From positions 1-64,000 of the forward strand of contig CALTTC010000002.1 in assembly GCA_943908425.1 (NCBI GenBank): DNA of 64,000 nucleotides, read 5' to 3'. Source of the DNA: an uncultured Moraxella sp. GTDB taxonomy: Bacteria > Pseudomonadota > Gammaproteobacteria > Pseudomonadales > Moraxellaceae. A program made the translations under genes and the position numbers. The notes beneath the pieces were generated by a model. It ran no database searches and was not told the origin of the DNA. It worked only from the letters and a program-made list of their open reading frames with translations. Positions 51,821 to 60,167 of this stretch are shown piece by piece. Positions within the stretch are counted from its first letter, which is position 1. Each line of letters starts with the position of its first letter.

Positions 51821-51938
51821 AAATAGTATTTTTGATTTTTTGGCAATAAAAAACCAGAATACCGCTACCAAAGGGGATACCAAGAACCAAGTAGTTCAAG
51901 GCGGGCGAATCATCTTTTCTTAAGGTTTCCTGATACAT
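51798..51938 (-). CDS. Possible small membrane peptide (doubtful)
   Basis: A 46-codon frame starting at ATG 51938: MYQETLRKDDSPALNYLVLG, then IPFGSGILVFYCQKIK and a short polar tail. It has one plausible TM helix (YLVLGIPFGSGILVFYC). No clear ribosome-binding site was seen, and its stop lies inside the hairpin at 51783-51820. It may be chance or a gene remnant in decayed DNA. Confidence 0.25.
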   Translation of the reverse strand: MYQETLRKDDSPALNYLVLGIPFGSGILVFYCQKIKNTILKDPIKP

Positions 51939-52102
51939 CTTACGATGCAGGCATACACAACAAAAAGATAGGTCATCGCCCTAGTGCTATAATTATCGGC
52001 TCCGGTGCAACTTTGGCTGGCGGATATTCCAGTGCTTGCTATTATAGCAAATTAGCACAAAATTTCAAGGGGGCAATTTACTGTGATTTATGCTACAATT
52101 AG
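51836..52102 (+). other. Unexplained 88-codon open frame without a start codon
   Basis: From just after a TGA at 51833-51835 the frame stays open to the TAG at 52100-52102, with no ATG or GTG. Its middle and end read protein-like: FLRFPDTSYDAGIHNKKIGH, AIIIGSGATLAGGYSSAC, YYSKLAQNFKGAIYCDLCYN. No family was recognised. It may be the 3' remnant of a gene whose 5' part was lost when the IS inserted or decayed, or chance in AT-rich DNA. Two TGCTATAAT/ATTATAGCA arms (near 51988 and 52039) lie within it. Confidence 0.3.
52094..52099 (+). promoter_or_regulatory. Candidate extended -10 of gpmI
   Basis: ATGCTACAATTAG contains TACAAT preceded by TGC, 38 bases before the chosen gpmI ATG. An alternative TATAAT with the same TGC context is at 51988-51993. 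No strong -35 is seen for either. Confidence 0.4.
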
Positions 52103-52137
52103 CCCAATACAATAAGCTTTATAAGGCAGTAATTGCA

Positions 52138-53706
52138 ATGGCTACAGACAAAAAAATACCACACGTTTTAATTATTATGGATGGCGTGGGCGAGCGTGAG
52201 ACGACACAGGACAACGCCGTCAAACTTGCGCACACACCAACACTTGACCACCTAAAAGACACCTGCCCACACGGACTGTTATCCGCGTCAGGACTGGACG
52301 TAGGCTTACCGCCAGGGCAATTTGGCAACTCAGAGGTTGGGCATATGCATTTAGGGGCAGGGCGTATTTTATATCAAGATTCCACCAAAATCAGCCAAGC
52401 GATTGCCGATGAATCATTTTTTGACAATAATGTCTTATGTACAGCGATAGATGCAACCATTGCTGCCGAAGGAGCGGTGCAGGTATTGGGACTTTTGTCG
52501 GATGGGGGGGTGCATGCTCACGAAACGCATATCGTGGCGTTGTGCCGTTTGGCGTTGATGCGTGGTGCGCCACAGGTCTATATCCACGCGTTTTTGGATG
52601 GGCGTGACACCCCACCAAAATCAGCAGACACGTATTTGGCAAGACTTGAGACACAAATTAGCGCGTTAAATAGCGAATTTACAGGGACGGTGGCGATAGC
52701 AAGTATCGTTGGGCGCTTTTATGCCTTGGACCGCGACCGACGCTGGGAGCGAGTACAACAAGCTTATGATTTATTGACGACGGCAACGGCAAAATTTGAT
52801 GCCAAAGACAGCTTGTCGGCACTCAATGATGCCTATGCACGCGGTGAAAGTGATGAATTTGTTGCTCCAACGATAATTGATGATAATGGCGTTATTTGTG
52901 ATAATGATGGGGTGCTGTTTGCTAATTTTCGTGCCGATCGGGCGCGCGAATTGTCCGAGGCGCTGTTAATGGATGATTTTACAGGATTTACAAGAAAAAC
53001 CAAGCCAGCATTAGCGACATTTGTCAGCTTAACGCATTATTCGGATGTGATTAGTGCGCATCCAACGGTAGGTGTCGCCTATCCGCCTACGTCGCTTGTT
53101 AATACGCTTGGGGAATATTTGGCAAAGCAAGGCAAAACCCAGCTACGGTTGGCAGAAACCGAAAAATATCCGCACGTGAGTTTTTTCTTTAGCGGTGGGC
53201 AAGAAGCGGTATTTGACGGTGAGACGCGTATTTTGGTGGATAGTCCGAAAGTGGAGACTTATGATATGTGCCCACAAATGAGTGCGCATGCCATTACCGA
53301 GCGGCTTTTGGCGGCGTTAGATAGTGGGGCGTATGATGTCATTGTTGTGAACTATGCCAATGGGGATATGGTAGGGCATACTGGCGATTTGGCAGCAGCG
53401 ATTGCTGCGGTTGAGACAGTGGATAATTGCCTTGATAAAGTTGTGGCAAAAATACAGGCACTTGATGGCGTGGCACTCATCACTGCTGACCACGGTAATT
53501 GTGAACAGATGTTTGATTATGTAAGCAATCAGGTGCATACGCAGCATACCACAGAGCTTGTACCTTTTATTTATGTGGGAAATGAAACGTTCGCTATCCG
53601 CCAAGGGGGCAGGCTGTGTGATGTGGCGCCGACCTTATTACAGCTATTAGGGCTTGCCAAGCCTGATGAGATGACCGGTGAAAGCTTACTATTGCGGGGC
53701 GTGTGA
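52138..53706 (+). CDS. gpmI: 2,3-bisphosphoglycerate-independent phosphoglycerate mutase
   Basis: Interconverts 3- and 2-phosphoglycerate using two Mn ions and a phosphoserine intermediate. 522 aa, close to the usual 510-515. Asp15 in VLIIMDGVG and nucleophile Ser65 in PPGQFGNSEVGHMHLGAGR are present. GLLSDGGVHAHETHI, FLDGRDTPPKSADTYL, NFRADRARELSEAL, NYANGDMVGHTGD and ALITADHGNCEQM (metal ligands) follow. The ATG at 52138 was chosen because the longer frame starts within the -10 region and the family starts a few residues before HVLIIMDG. It overlaps the next gene (TGATG). Confidence 0.96.
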   Translation: MATDKKIPHVLIIMDGVGERETTQDNAVKLAHTPTLDHLKDTCPHGLLSASGLDVGLPPGQFGNSEVGHMHLGAGRILYQDSTKISQAIADESFFDNNVLCTAIDATIAAEGAVQVLGLLSDGGVHAHETHIVALCRLALMRGAPQVYIHAFLDGRDTPPKSADTYLARLETQISALNSEFTGTVAIASIVGRFYALDRDRRWERVQQAYDLLTTATAKFDAKDSLSALNDAYARGESDEFVAPTIIDDNGVICDNDGVLFANFRADRARELSEALLMDDFTGFTRKTKPALATFVSLTHYSDVISAHPTVGVAYPPTSLVNTLGEYLAKQGKTQLRLAETEKYPHVSFFFSGGQEAVFDGETRILVDSPKVETYDMCPQMSAHAITERLLAALDSGAYDVIVVNYANGDMVGHTGDLAAAIAAVETVDNCLDKVVAKIQALDGVALITADHGNCEQMFDYVSNQVHTQHTTELVPFIYVGNETFAIRQGGRLCDVAPTLLQLLGLAKPDEMTGESLLLRGV

Positions 53707-54974
53707 TGCCAAAGTTTATACCCTTAACGTTTTGGTTTTCTCTAAGTTTTTTAAGTGCGGTGGCGCTGGCTGATACACTAGAATTACCAGTATTGGCAGC
53801 GGCGAGCGAGACCCCTTTGGTAACTGTGCCGAATGCGCCTCCGACTGTAATAGCGCCAGCGCCCATCGCTAACGTTCCTTTAAATGCCATCTCGCCCGCC
53901 ACTTTACAGACCTTTACGGAGGTGTTTGATTTGGTGAGGCGCAAATACGTGGGTCGGATAGATGATGAGACCTTGTTTCGCTATGCGATGGCAGGGATGT
54001 TAGGTCGCCTTGATGGACACAGTGAGTTTTTGGACGCTGAGGCGTTTACAAGCTTGCAAGCCTTCACCGAGGGCAGTGTTGCTGGTGTGGGCATGAATGT
54101 CTATTTTAATAGCAATGACAATGCTTGGGTAGTGACCGATGTTTTGGCAGATAGCTCGGCGGCGCAGGCAGGGATTATGGCGGGCGATTTTTTGCATCAG
54201 GTGGGGACGACCACGCTTGACGGTAAGCTTAGCGCCAAGAATTTAAGCCAACTATTGTCTGGGCTTGCTGGCTCGCAGGTGGAGGTGGCAGTATCCAAGG
54301 CAGGGCGAGACAAGCATACGCTAACCTTGCAACGCACCACACCCATCAACGATGGATTGACTCTCACCATGGAGGGGGGTATTGCGGTGGTAAAATTACC
54401 CATCTTTACCGATAAAACGCGCCAACAGCTAAACGAGGCGTTAGCACAGGTCAATACGCCAATTACCGCGATGATTATTGATGTGCGTGGCAATCCAGGC
54501 GGTGTTTTGACGGCGGCGGTGGAGGTGGCTTCGTTATTTTTGGAGGAGGTGCCAGTGGTGCAGGTAACTGAACCGAATAAGCCACCACAGACATTTGCAA
54601 CCAGTGGAGCGGCGCCACTGGCGGTATTGCCAGTCTTACTGTTGCAAGACCGTTACTCGGCAAGCGCTGCAGAGGTGCTGGCTTTGGCATTACAAAAAGA
54701 TGCCAACGCGATTATCGCTGGTGAGCGTAGCTATGGCAAAGGCTCGGTGCAATCCATTATTCCTGTGGGGCAACAAGAAGCGGTAAAGCTGACTACCGCT
54801 TATTATGAAGGAGTGGGCGCCAATCAAGCACGCATTAAGATTAACGGTGTTGGCGTGACCCCAACGCTGGCTTTGGATGGTAAATCAGAGGACTGGCTGG
54901 CGCACGCTTTAAGCTATATGCAGACGCGCCAGTTGCCAGTAGGTATTACTGCTTCTTTGTCGGATGATTATTAG
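53706..54974 (+). CDS. ctpA: C-terminal processing peptidase (S41 family)
   Basis: Periplasmic serine protease of the CtpA/Prc type, 422 aa. A signal peptide (MPKFIPLTFWFSLSFLSAVA-LA) ends near residue 23. FDLVRRKYVGRIDDETLFRY and MAGMLGRLDGHSEFLDAEAF are the cap region. A PDZ domain follows (VLADSSAAQAGIMAGDFLHQ). The protease core has IIDVRGNPGGVLTAAVEVAS, catalytic Ser in DRYSASAAEVLALAL, and catalytic Lys in GERSYGKGSVQSIIP. The ATG overlaps the gpmI stop, a gpmI-ctp pairing common in proteobacteria. A Pro/Ala-rich linker follows the signal peptide. Confidence 0.92.
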   Translation: MPKFIPLTFWFSLSFLSAVALADTLELPVLAAASETPLVTVPNAPPTVIAPAPIANVPLNAISPATLQTFTEVFDLVRRKYVGRIDDETLFRYAMAGMLGRLDGHSEFLDAEAFTSLQAFTEGSVAGVGMNVYFNSNDNAWVVTDVLADSSAAQAGIMAGDFLHQVGTTTLDGKLSAKNLSQLLSGLAGSQVEVAVSKAGRDKHTLTLQRTTPINDGLTLTMEGGIAVVKLPIFTDKTRQQLNEALAQVNTPITAMIIDVRGNPGGVLTAAVEVASLFLEEVPVVQVTEPNKPPQTFATSGAAPLAVLPVLLLQDRYSASAAEVLALALQKDANAIIAGERSYGKGSVQSIIPVGQQEAVKLTTAYYEGVGANQARIKINGVGVTPTLALDGKSEDWLAHALSYMQTRQLPVGITASLSDDY

Positions 54975-54981
54975 GTTGGGT

Positions 54982-56490
54982 TTATTCACCGTCATCACCG
55001 TCATCAATCTCTAGCTTTTTCATACGGTAGCGCAACGAACGAAAGCTCATGCCTAGCAATTTAGCGGCGTGAGTTTTGTTACCGCGAGCTTCGTTAAGTG
55101 CGGCGATGATAAGGTTTTTTTCTTGTGATTGTAGGTACTGTTCTAAGCCTTCTTTGGGCAAGCAGGTGGGAGTGGTATCGCCTAGGCTATCGGCTTTGTC
55201 ATTGACCGTGGCTGTTTGATAGTTAAGTGCCACTTTCATGGTCGGCGTAGTAGGAATACTGGTCTGTAGCGTGTTATAATCTAGCGTATCAGCTGGTTCG
55301 TCACTGGCCGGCGTGGCACTGTTTGCCGATAAAAATAAATGCTGTGGCTCAATCTCTTGGCTATCACTCATCGTTACCGCACGCTCTAACAGATTACGTA
55401 GTTCGCGCACGTTGCCTTTAAAATTGTGCGCTTGTAGGCTGTCTTTAGCGGCGGCGCTTAAAGTGGGCGCTTCAATTGCCCAATCTTTGGCAATCAGTGC
55501 CAAAAAATGCTCGGCAAGCAAAATAATGTCGTCTCGGCGGTCGTTCAACGTGGGCAATCTCACCATAATCACGTTAATGCGATAAAATAAATCTTGGCGA
55601 AATTGCCCATTTTGGACAAGTTTAGTCAAATCCTTATGGGTGGCTGACAATAATCGCACATCTACCGCAACCTCCTTGGTGTCACCAATGGCGCGCACGG
55701 TTTTTTCTTGGATAGCGCGCAAGAGCTTGACTTGCATAGCAAGGGGTAAATCCGCGACTTCATCCAAAAACAAAGTACCGCCACTGGCTTGTTGAAATAA
55801 ACCAAGCTTATCGGTAGTCGCCCCGGTAAAGCTGCCTTTTTTATGCCCAAAAAATTCTGATTCCATGAGCTCAGAGGGAATAGCGCCACAATTGACTGGC
55901 ACAAAGCTGCCCTCACGCCGTGGTGATAGATCGTGAATGAGTCTTGCCACCACTTCTTTACCCGTACCTGATTCTCCCGACAAAAATACCGGTGCTTGAC
56001 TGCGCGCTAGTTTTTTAATTGTGTTACGTAAGTTTAACATGGGGGCGGAATTGCCGATTAAACGGGTGTTTAATAGCATATCTTCTGCAGAAATCGCGGT
56101 CTCGGCTGTCTCTTCTTGACTTTCGCTTGCGACTTTCAATGCGCTTGTGACTAGCTGGCGTAAGCGAGATAATTCTAAGGGTTTATTGACAAAGTCAAAC
56201 GCCCCAAGCTTTAGTGCTTCAATCGCCAAATCTACCGTACCGTGAGCAGTGATGATAGCAATGGGGGTGTTTTTACCAGAGTTTACCACAGTTTTTACAA
56301 GGTCTAGCCCTGAGCCATCAGGCAATGCCAAATCCGTTAAACAAAAATCATAAGTATTGCTAGCAAATAAGGCTTGGGCGTCTCCTAAAGTGTACGCCAC
56401 ATCGCTTTTGAGTCCCATTTTGGTGAGGGTCATTTGCATAAGCCGGCATAGGTCGGCTTCGTCATCAACTAATAGGGCGGTCTGGGTCAT
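54982..56490 (-). CDS. pilR: Sigma-54-dependent response regulator PilR
   Basis: NtrC-family activator of pilin transcription, 502 aa. The receiver domain has LLVDDEADLC and phospho-acceptor Asp53 in FCLTDLALPDGSG. The AAA+ domain has Walker A GESGTGKEVVARLIHDLSP, the sigma-54 contact loop GSFTGATTDKLGLFQ, Walker B GGTLFLDEVADLPL, and FRQDLFYRINVIMVRLP. A linker of about 90 residues leads to a Fis-type helix-turn-helix (NEARGNKTHAAKLLGMSFRS). The ATG at 56490 (MTQTALLVDDE) was chosen over an upstream start. It follows pilS by 87 bases and is convergent with ctpA. Confidence 0.94.
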   Translation of the reverse strand: MTQTALLVDDEADLCRLMQMTLTKMGLKSDVAYTLGDAQALFASNTYDFCLTDLALPDGSGLDLVKTVVNSGKNTPIAIITAHGTVDLAIEALKLGAFDFVNKPLELSRLRQLVTSALKVASESQEETAETAISAEDMLLNTRLIGNSAPMLNLRNTIKKLARSQAPVFLSGESGTGKEVVARLIHDLSPRREGSFVPVNCGAIPSELMESEFFGHKKGSFTGATTDKLGLFQQASGGTLFLDEVADLPLAMQVKLLRAIQEKTVRAIGDTKEVAVDVRLLSATHKDLTKLVQNGQFRQDLFYRINVIMVRLPTLNDRRDDIILLAEHFLALIAKDWAIEAPTLSAAAKDSLQAHNFKGNVRELRNLLERAVTMSDSQEIEPQHLFLSANSATPASDEPADTLDYNTLQTSIPTTPTMKVALNYQTATVNDKADSLGDTTPTCLPKEGLEQYLQSQEKNLIIAALNEARGNKTHAAKLLGMSFRSLRYRMKKLEIDDGDDGE

Positions 56491-56577
56491 TATCGCTCTT
56501 TGTTCAGAAATTTTTAACGCTAAGTTTACCATATTTTACGCAAGTATTGCACAAACTTAACAAATTTGTTGGTAAGA

Positions 56578-58245
56578 CTAATCCAAAAAATGACTGTCGT
56601 GGGGGATAAGGAGGCGAAAGCAAGTTTGCGGATGATTTGGCAAATAAATCAGCCTTGCGTGGTTGGCTTCGCTAAACGCCTTAGATAAATAAAGCCCAAG
56701 TCCTGTCCCGCCTTGACTTTTGGTAAAAAATGGGTGAAATAATTGCGTCAAGTCCTTGTCAGCTACCCCTGTGCCATTATCCAAGATATCCACAAAGGTC
56801 AGCTCGCTATTGTGGCTAACAGCAACGGTTACGTCGGCATGCTCGGGATGTGGGGCGGTGTGGCGCAAGGCATTGGCAAGTAAATTGATGAGAATCTGCT
56901 CTAAATGGTCGGGGTCAAAAACAATCCGATAAGGCTTAGGGATTTGTAGGGCAATATCGGCGCTTGGGTAATGTTGTGCCACAAAATCGGGCAGCCAAGT
57001 CGCCAAATCAAGTGCGCTTTTGCTCGGCGGTTCTTGGCGTGATAAGCGCATCACATCTTCAATAATACGATTGACGCGTTTGGTTTGGTTAAAAATCATC
57101 GTGTATAGCTCAAGATTGTCATCATTGGGCTCGCTAAATTCCATTAACATCTCGGAGGCTTGACTAATTGCCCCCAAAGGATTACGAATTTCGTGGGCGA
57201 TACTTGCGGACAACTGTCCAAGGCTGGCAAGTTTTAGCTGTTGGGCGTGGCTTTCTTCGCGACTTAAGTCTTCAACAATGAGCAGTTGCCCGTATTCAGG
57301 CATGCGTTTTTTGCTGACGCGTAACGCGTAGGCGGGGCGGTCGGCATTTTGGGGAATGGTTAGGGTAAACACGCCATTGACTTTGTCTTGTAGATACCAA
57401 TTGACAAGCGTAGGGTGCTGTTTGGCGAGTGCTTGTTCTAAATCAAACATATAGGCTTTGTGATAGGTTGGCGTAGGGCGGGCGGGTAATCTAAGCATAG
57501 CTCGCGCTCGTTCATTGATAATAAGTAATTGCCCTGTGCGCCCAATGACAATCACGCCATTGACCATCATTTTGATGACTTCGTGGTTAATGGCGTTTAG
57601 GCGACGTACTTCGTTGGAATGCTTGATGGCAATGCTTTCTGCCAGTGCCAAACGCTGTGAGACTGACCAACTTAAAAAACCTACCGCCAATAAGCTAAAC
57701 GATAGCATCAACACATCGGTCATGGTCAATAGTGCTGGCGTGTGCGTATAGCTGTAATATAATTGTTGGATAATCAAAGAGATAATAGCGATAAGGGTGA
57801 TGCCAATGGCGTGCGACACTTTTAGTAGCATAAAGCTTGTGGCGCTCACCACCATAAACAACAGCCCCATCTGTAGCTCTTTGGCGGTGCCACTGTACAT
57901 GAGTAATGTTAAGGCAAGCATATCAATGATTAAGCCACATAATAGCTGTTTGCGACTATAACGCTTAGAAAAAAACAGCACCGCAAGCAAAATAATGCCA
58001 ATCACGATATAGGTCACAAGGACAATATCTTCAACAGCAGGCGACAATAAATAACTGCTTGTGATGTCCAATAAATGCGAAAAATTGGCGGTATTAAAAT
58101 TGGTCAATACCAAAAATACCGCAATCAATATGCGATAAATAGAATAAATAAGCCCAATTTGGCGTACTTTGCTTTCAGGAATTAATGTCTGCTGAAATTT
58201 CTTGGCAAGTAGCGTGTTGCGGCGGCGTTTAAGAGAGGTCGGCAT
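56578..58245 (-). CDS. pilS: Sensor histidine kinase PilS
   Basis: Membrane sensor kinase of the pilus regulon, 555 aa. Six hydrophobic helices lie in the first 200 residues (such as ILIAVFLVLTNF, YIVIGIILLAVLFF, ITLIAIISLIIQQLYY and LLAVGFLSWSV). A PAS domain follows (MMVNGVIVIGRTGQLLIINE). The HisKA H-box is GQLSASIAHEIRNPLGAISQ. The HATPase domain has the N-box LINLLANALRHTA, DILDNGTGVAD and GGTGLGLYLSKAF. The ATG at 58245 lies 9 bases after the regulator's stop, so it belongs to a three-gene operon with that regulator and pilR. Confidence 0.93.
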   Translation of the reverse strand: MPTSLKRRRNTLLAKKFQQTLIPESKVRQIGLIYSIYRILIAVFLVLTNFNTANFSHLLDITSSYLLSPAVEDIVLVTYIVIGIILLAVLFFSKRYSRKQLLCGLIIDMLALTLLMYSGTAKELQMGLLFMVVSATSFMLLKVSHAIGITLIAIISLIIQQLYYSYTHTPALLTMTDVLMLSFSLLAVGFLSWSVSQRLALAESIAIKHSNEVRRLNAINHEVIKMMVNGVIVIGRTGQLLIINERARAMLRLPARPTPTYHKAYMFDLEQALAKQHPTLVNWYLQDKVNGVFTLTIPQNADRPAYALRVSKKRMPEYGQLLIVEDLSREESHAQQLKLASLGQLSASIAHEIRNPLGAISQASEMLMEFSEPNDDNLELYTMIFNQTKRVNRIIEDVMRLSRQEPPSKSALDLATWLPDFVAQHYPSADIALQIPKPYRIVFDPDHLEQILINLLANALRHTAPHPEHADVTVAVSHNSELTFVDILDNGTGVADKDLTQLFHPFFTKSQGGTGLGLYLSKAFSEANHARLIYLPNHPQTCFRLLIPHDSHFLD

Positions 58246-58254
58246 AATAAGCAA

Positions 58255-58905
58255 CTAAGCGGGCGCGTCTGTGGCGGTTAATAATCCGTGGCGCAAAGCT
58301 AAATGGGTTAGTTTAACGTTGCTATCCACGCCCAATTTTTCAAAAATACGATAGCGATACGTATTGACGGTTTTTGGGCTAACAAACAGCTTATCGGCAA
58401 TGCTTTGGATAGAGTCGCAATTCACGACCATCATCGCCACTTGGCGTTCACGCGTGGAAAGTAAATCAAACGGCGAGCCACTATTATCGCTTAATAGGCT
58501 ATCGGCAAGCACGGCGGCGATATCACTACTAAAGTATTTTTGTCCGTGGGCGACTTTTTTGATGGCGTCAATCATCTCGCTAAAGGGCGCGCCTTTGGTA
58601 ATATAGCCATTCACGCCCGCCTTGATCAGTAGTGAGGGATAGGGCTCTTGGGTGTGCACTGATAATACCAAAATTTTACAATCGCATACTTGCTTGATTT
58701 TTTTGGCAGTCTCCACGCCATCTAGGTTTGGCATTGTCACATCTAAGACAATCACATCAGGGCGTAACTTGCGACAGGCATCAATGGCGGTCAGCCCACA
58801 GGCAACCTCGGCGATAACGCAAATATCGGGGCAATCGGCTAGTAAGCGCACAATGCCTGTTCGCACCAAATCGTGGTCGTCAGCGACGATAACGCGTATA
58901 CTCAT
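58255..58905 (-). CDS. LuxR-type response regulator, GacA/UvrY family
   Basis: 216 aa. The receiver domain has VIVADDHDLVRTGIVRLL, phospho-acceptor Asp55 in VIVLDVTMPNLDGVE and the conserved Lys in GYITKGAP. The C-terminal LuxR/NarL helix-turn-helix has LSTRERQVAMMVVNCDSIQ, SIADKLFVSPKTVNTYRYRI and FEKLGVDSNVKLTHLALRHG. The match to GacA/UvrY is strong, particularly SIADKL-VSPKTVN-YRYR. GacA/UvrY activates CsrB-type small RNAs. Finding it as the first gene of an operon with pilS and pilR is unusual; its own sensor (GacS/BarA) is not here. AGGGGAG precedes the ATG. Confidence 0.88.
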   Translation of the reverse strand: MSIRVIVADDHDLVRTGIVRLLADCPDICVIAEVACGLTAIDACRKLRPDVIVLDVTMPNLDGVETAKKIKQVCDCKILVLSVHTQEPYPSLLIKAGVNGYITKGAPFSEMIDAIKKVAHGQKYFSSDIAAVLADSLLSDNSGSPFDLLSTRERQVAMMVVNCDSIQSIADKLFVSPKTVNTYRYRIFEKLGVDSNVKLTHLALRHGLLTATDAPA

Positions 58906-58934
58906 AAAGCTCCCCTTTGACCTAAAACACGATT

Positions 58935-58963
58935 ATTGTATAGTTGTCCAACAAAATTTACAA
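58935..58963 (-). promoter_or_regulatory. Promoter of the gacA-like/pilS/pilR operon
   Basis: On the minus strand TTGTAA (58963-58958), a 17-bp spacer, then TACAAT (58940-58935), 29 bases before the ATG. A small palindrome GTTGGACAAC sits inside the spacer and could be an operator. Confidence 0.65.
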
Positions 58964-59085
58964 TGTTAGTTGCGTAAAGTTTTCTTGTTTGTGTAAAAAT
59001 TTACAAAATAGTCGCAAGTATTCACTAAACTTTGCTAAAATAACTATGCGCCGTTACGGGCGTTTTTATTTGCTAAGGAGTGATG

Positions 59086-60144
59086 ATGAGTTTGCAAAAA
59101 ATAACTGGGGCATTGGCAATCGCTGCCCTAACAAGTGTAATGCCTGCCTATGCGTTTTTGACGGACAGTAGCAACCAACGCACGGTGATGATTGGTCGTG
59201 GCGGGGCGGAGACTATGCAGCCTGTTGTCGTCCAAGAAATTCGCACTGTTACCCCCATTCATCAATCCTCAAGCTACCCTTCTAGCTATCCTGATGCGCA
59301 GGTTACCACTACCTTGCAAGCTGTCCAGCCGCCTCCTTCCAGTACTTACTATCCTAATTACACGCTATCGTACAATCCATTAAGTGATATTAGCACTAAA
59401 TCAGCCAGTGCGGCGGTTTTTGACTTACAGACAGGCGAGCTGCTTTATCAAAAAAATATTGATAGCGTGCGCTCTATTGCCTCGGTAAGTAAGATGATGA
59501 CTGCGATGGTGGTACTAGATTCTGCTGAGGATATGCAAAGCGAGCTTATTATCTCTGGTGGAGATTTGGTTGGAGCGAAGTCGGCGAGTACACGATTGCA
59601 AGCAGGTGACCGCCTCTCGCGCTCAGAGATGATGCTACTGATGCTCATGAAATCCGAAAACCCTGCCGCTAAAGCACTCGCGACCAATTATTTTGGCGGT
59701 TATAGTGGCTTTATTGCGGCGATGAACCAAAAGGCGCAAAGCCTAGGTATGCGTAATACAAGCTTTGCTGATGCTTCGGGTCTTGACCCACGCAATCGCT
59801 CCTCGGCAAGCGATTTATTGATTATGATGAAAGAGATTGCGACCAATCCGCGCTATCAGACGATTCGTAATTTTTCTTCTACGCCAAATTATGACTTTTA
59901 TATCAGTAATTACAATAAAGGCTCACGCACTTATAGCGCCTCTAGTACTAACCGCTTTGTGCGTTCGGGGGCTTATAATATTTTGGCCTCCAAGACAGGC
60001 TATATTCGTGAGGCGGGCTACTGTGTGGTCATGCAGACAGCGGTGAACAACCGTCCAGCAATTATTGTACTATTGGGTGCAGGGAACTCTGAGCACCGCT
60101 GGAAAGATGCCGAAAATATTTTAACACAAATGGCATACCGCTAA
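59086..60144 (+). CDS. pbpG: D-alanyl-D-alanine endopeptidase PbpG (PBP7-type)
   Basis: Periplasmic low-molecular-mass penicillin-binding protein that cleaves peptidoglycan cross-links. 352 aa. The signal peptide is ITGALAIAALTSVMPAYA. A Ser/Pro/Tyr-rich linker (about 50 residues) precedes the S11 peptidase domain, which has SIASVSKMMTAMVVLD (SxxK), LMKSENPAAKAL (SxN), SFADASGLDPRNRSSASDL and ILASKTGYIREAGYC (KTG). AAGGAG at 59075-59080 favours the ATG at 59086, with 59083 also possible. A short GC hairpin followed by TTTTTATT sits just before the ribosome-binding site. It lies 23 bases upstream of pgk. Confidence 0.93.
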   Translation: MSLQKITGALAIAALTSVMPAYAFLTDSSNQRTVMIGRGGAETMQPVVVQEIRTVTPIHQSSSYPSSYPDAQVTTTLQAVQPPPSSTYYPNYTLSYNPLSDISTKSASAAVFDLQTGELLYQKNIDSVRSIASVSKMMTAMVVLDSAEDMQSELIISGGDLVGAKSASTRLQAGDRLSRSEMMLLMLMKSENPAAKALATNYFGGYSGFIAAMNQKAQSLGMRNTSFADASGLDPRNRSSASDLLIMMKEIATNPRYQTIRNFSSTPNYDFYISNYNKGSRTYSASSTNRFVRSGAYNILASKTGYIREAGYCVVMQTAVNNRPAIIVLLGAGNSEHRWKDAENILTQMAYR

Positions 60145-60167
60145 TTTATAACCGCCAAGGAGCTGTG

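Noticed and set aside
51985..52048. A structured RNA formed by the TGCTATAAT / ATTATAGCA arms upstream of gpmI
   Set aside because: Each arm is itself a promoter-like palindrome common in this genome, and the intervening sequence shows no further pairing.
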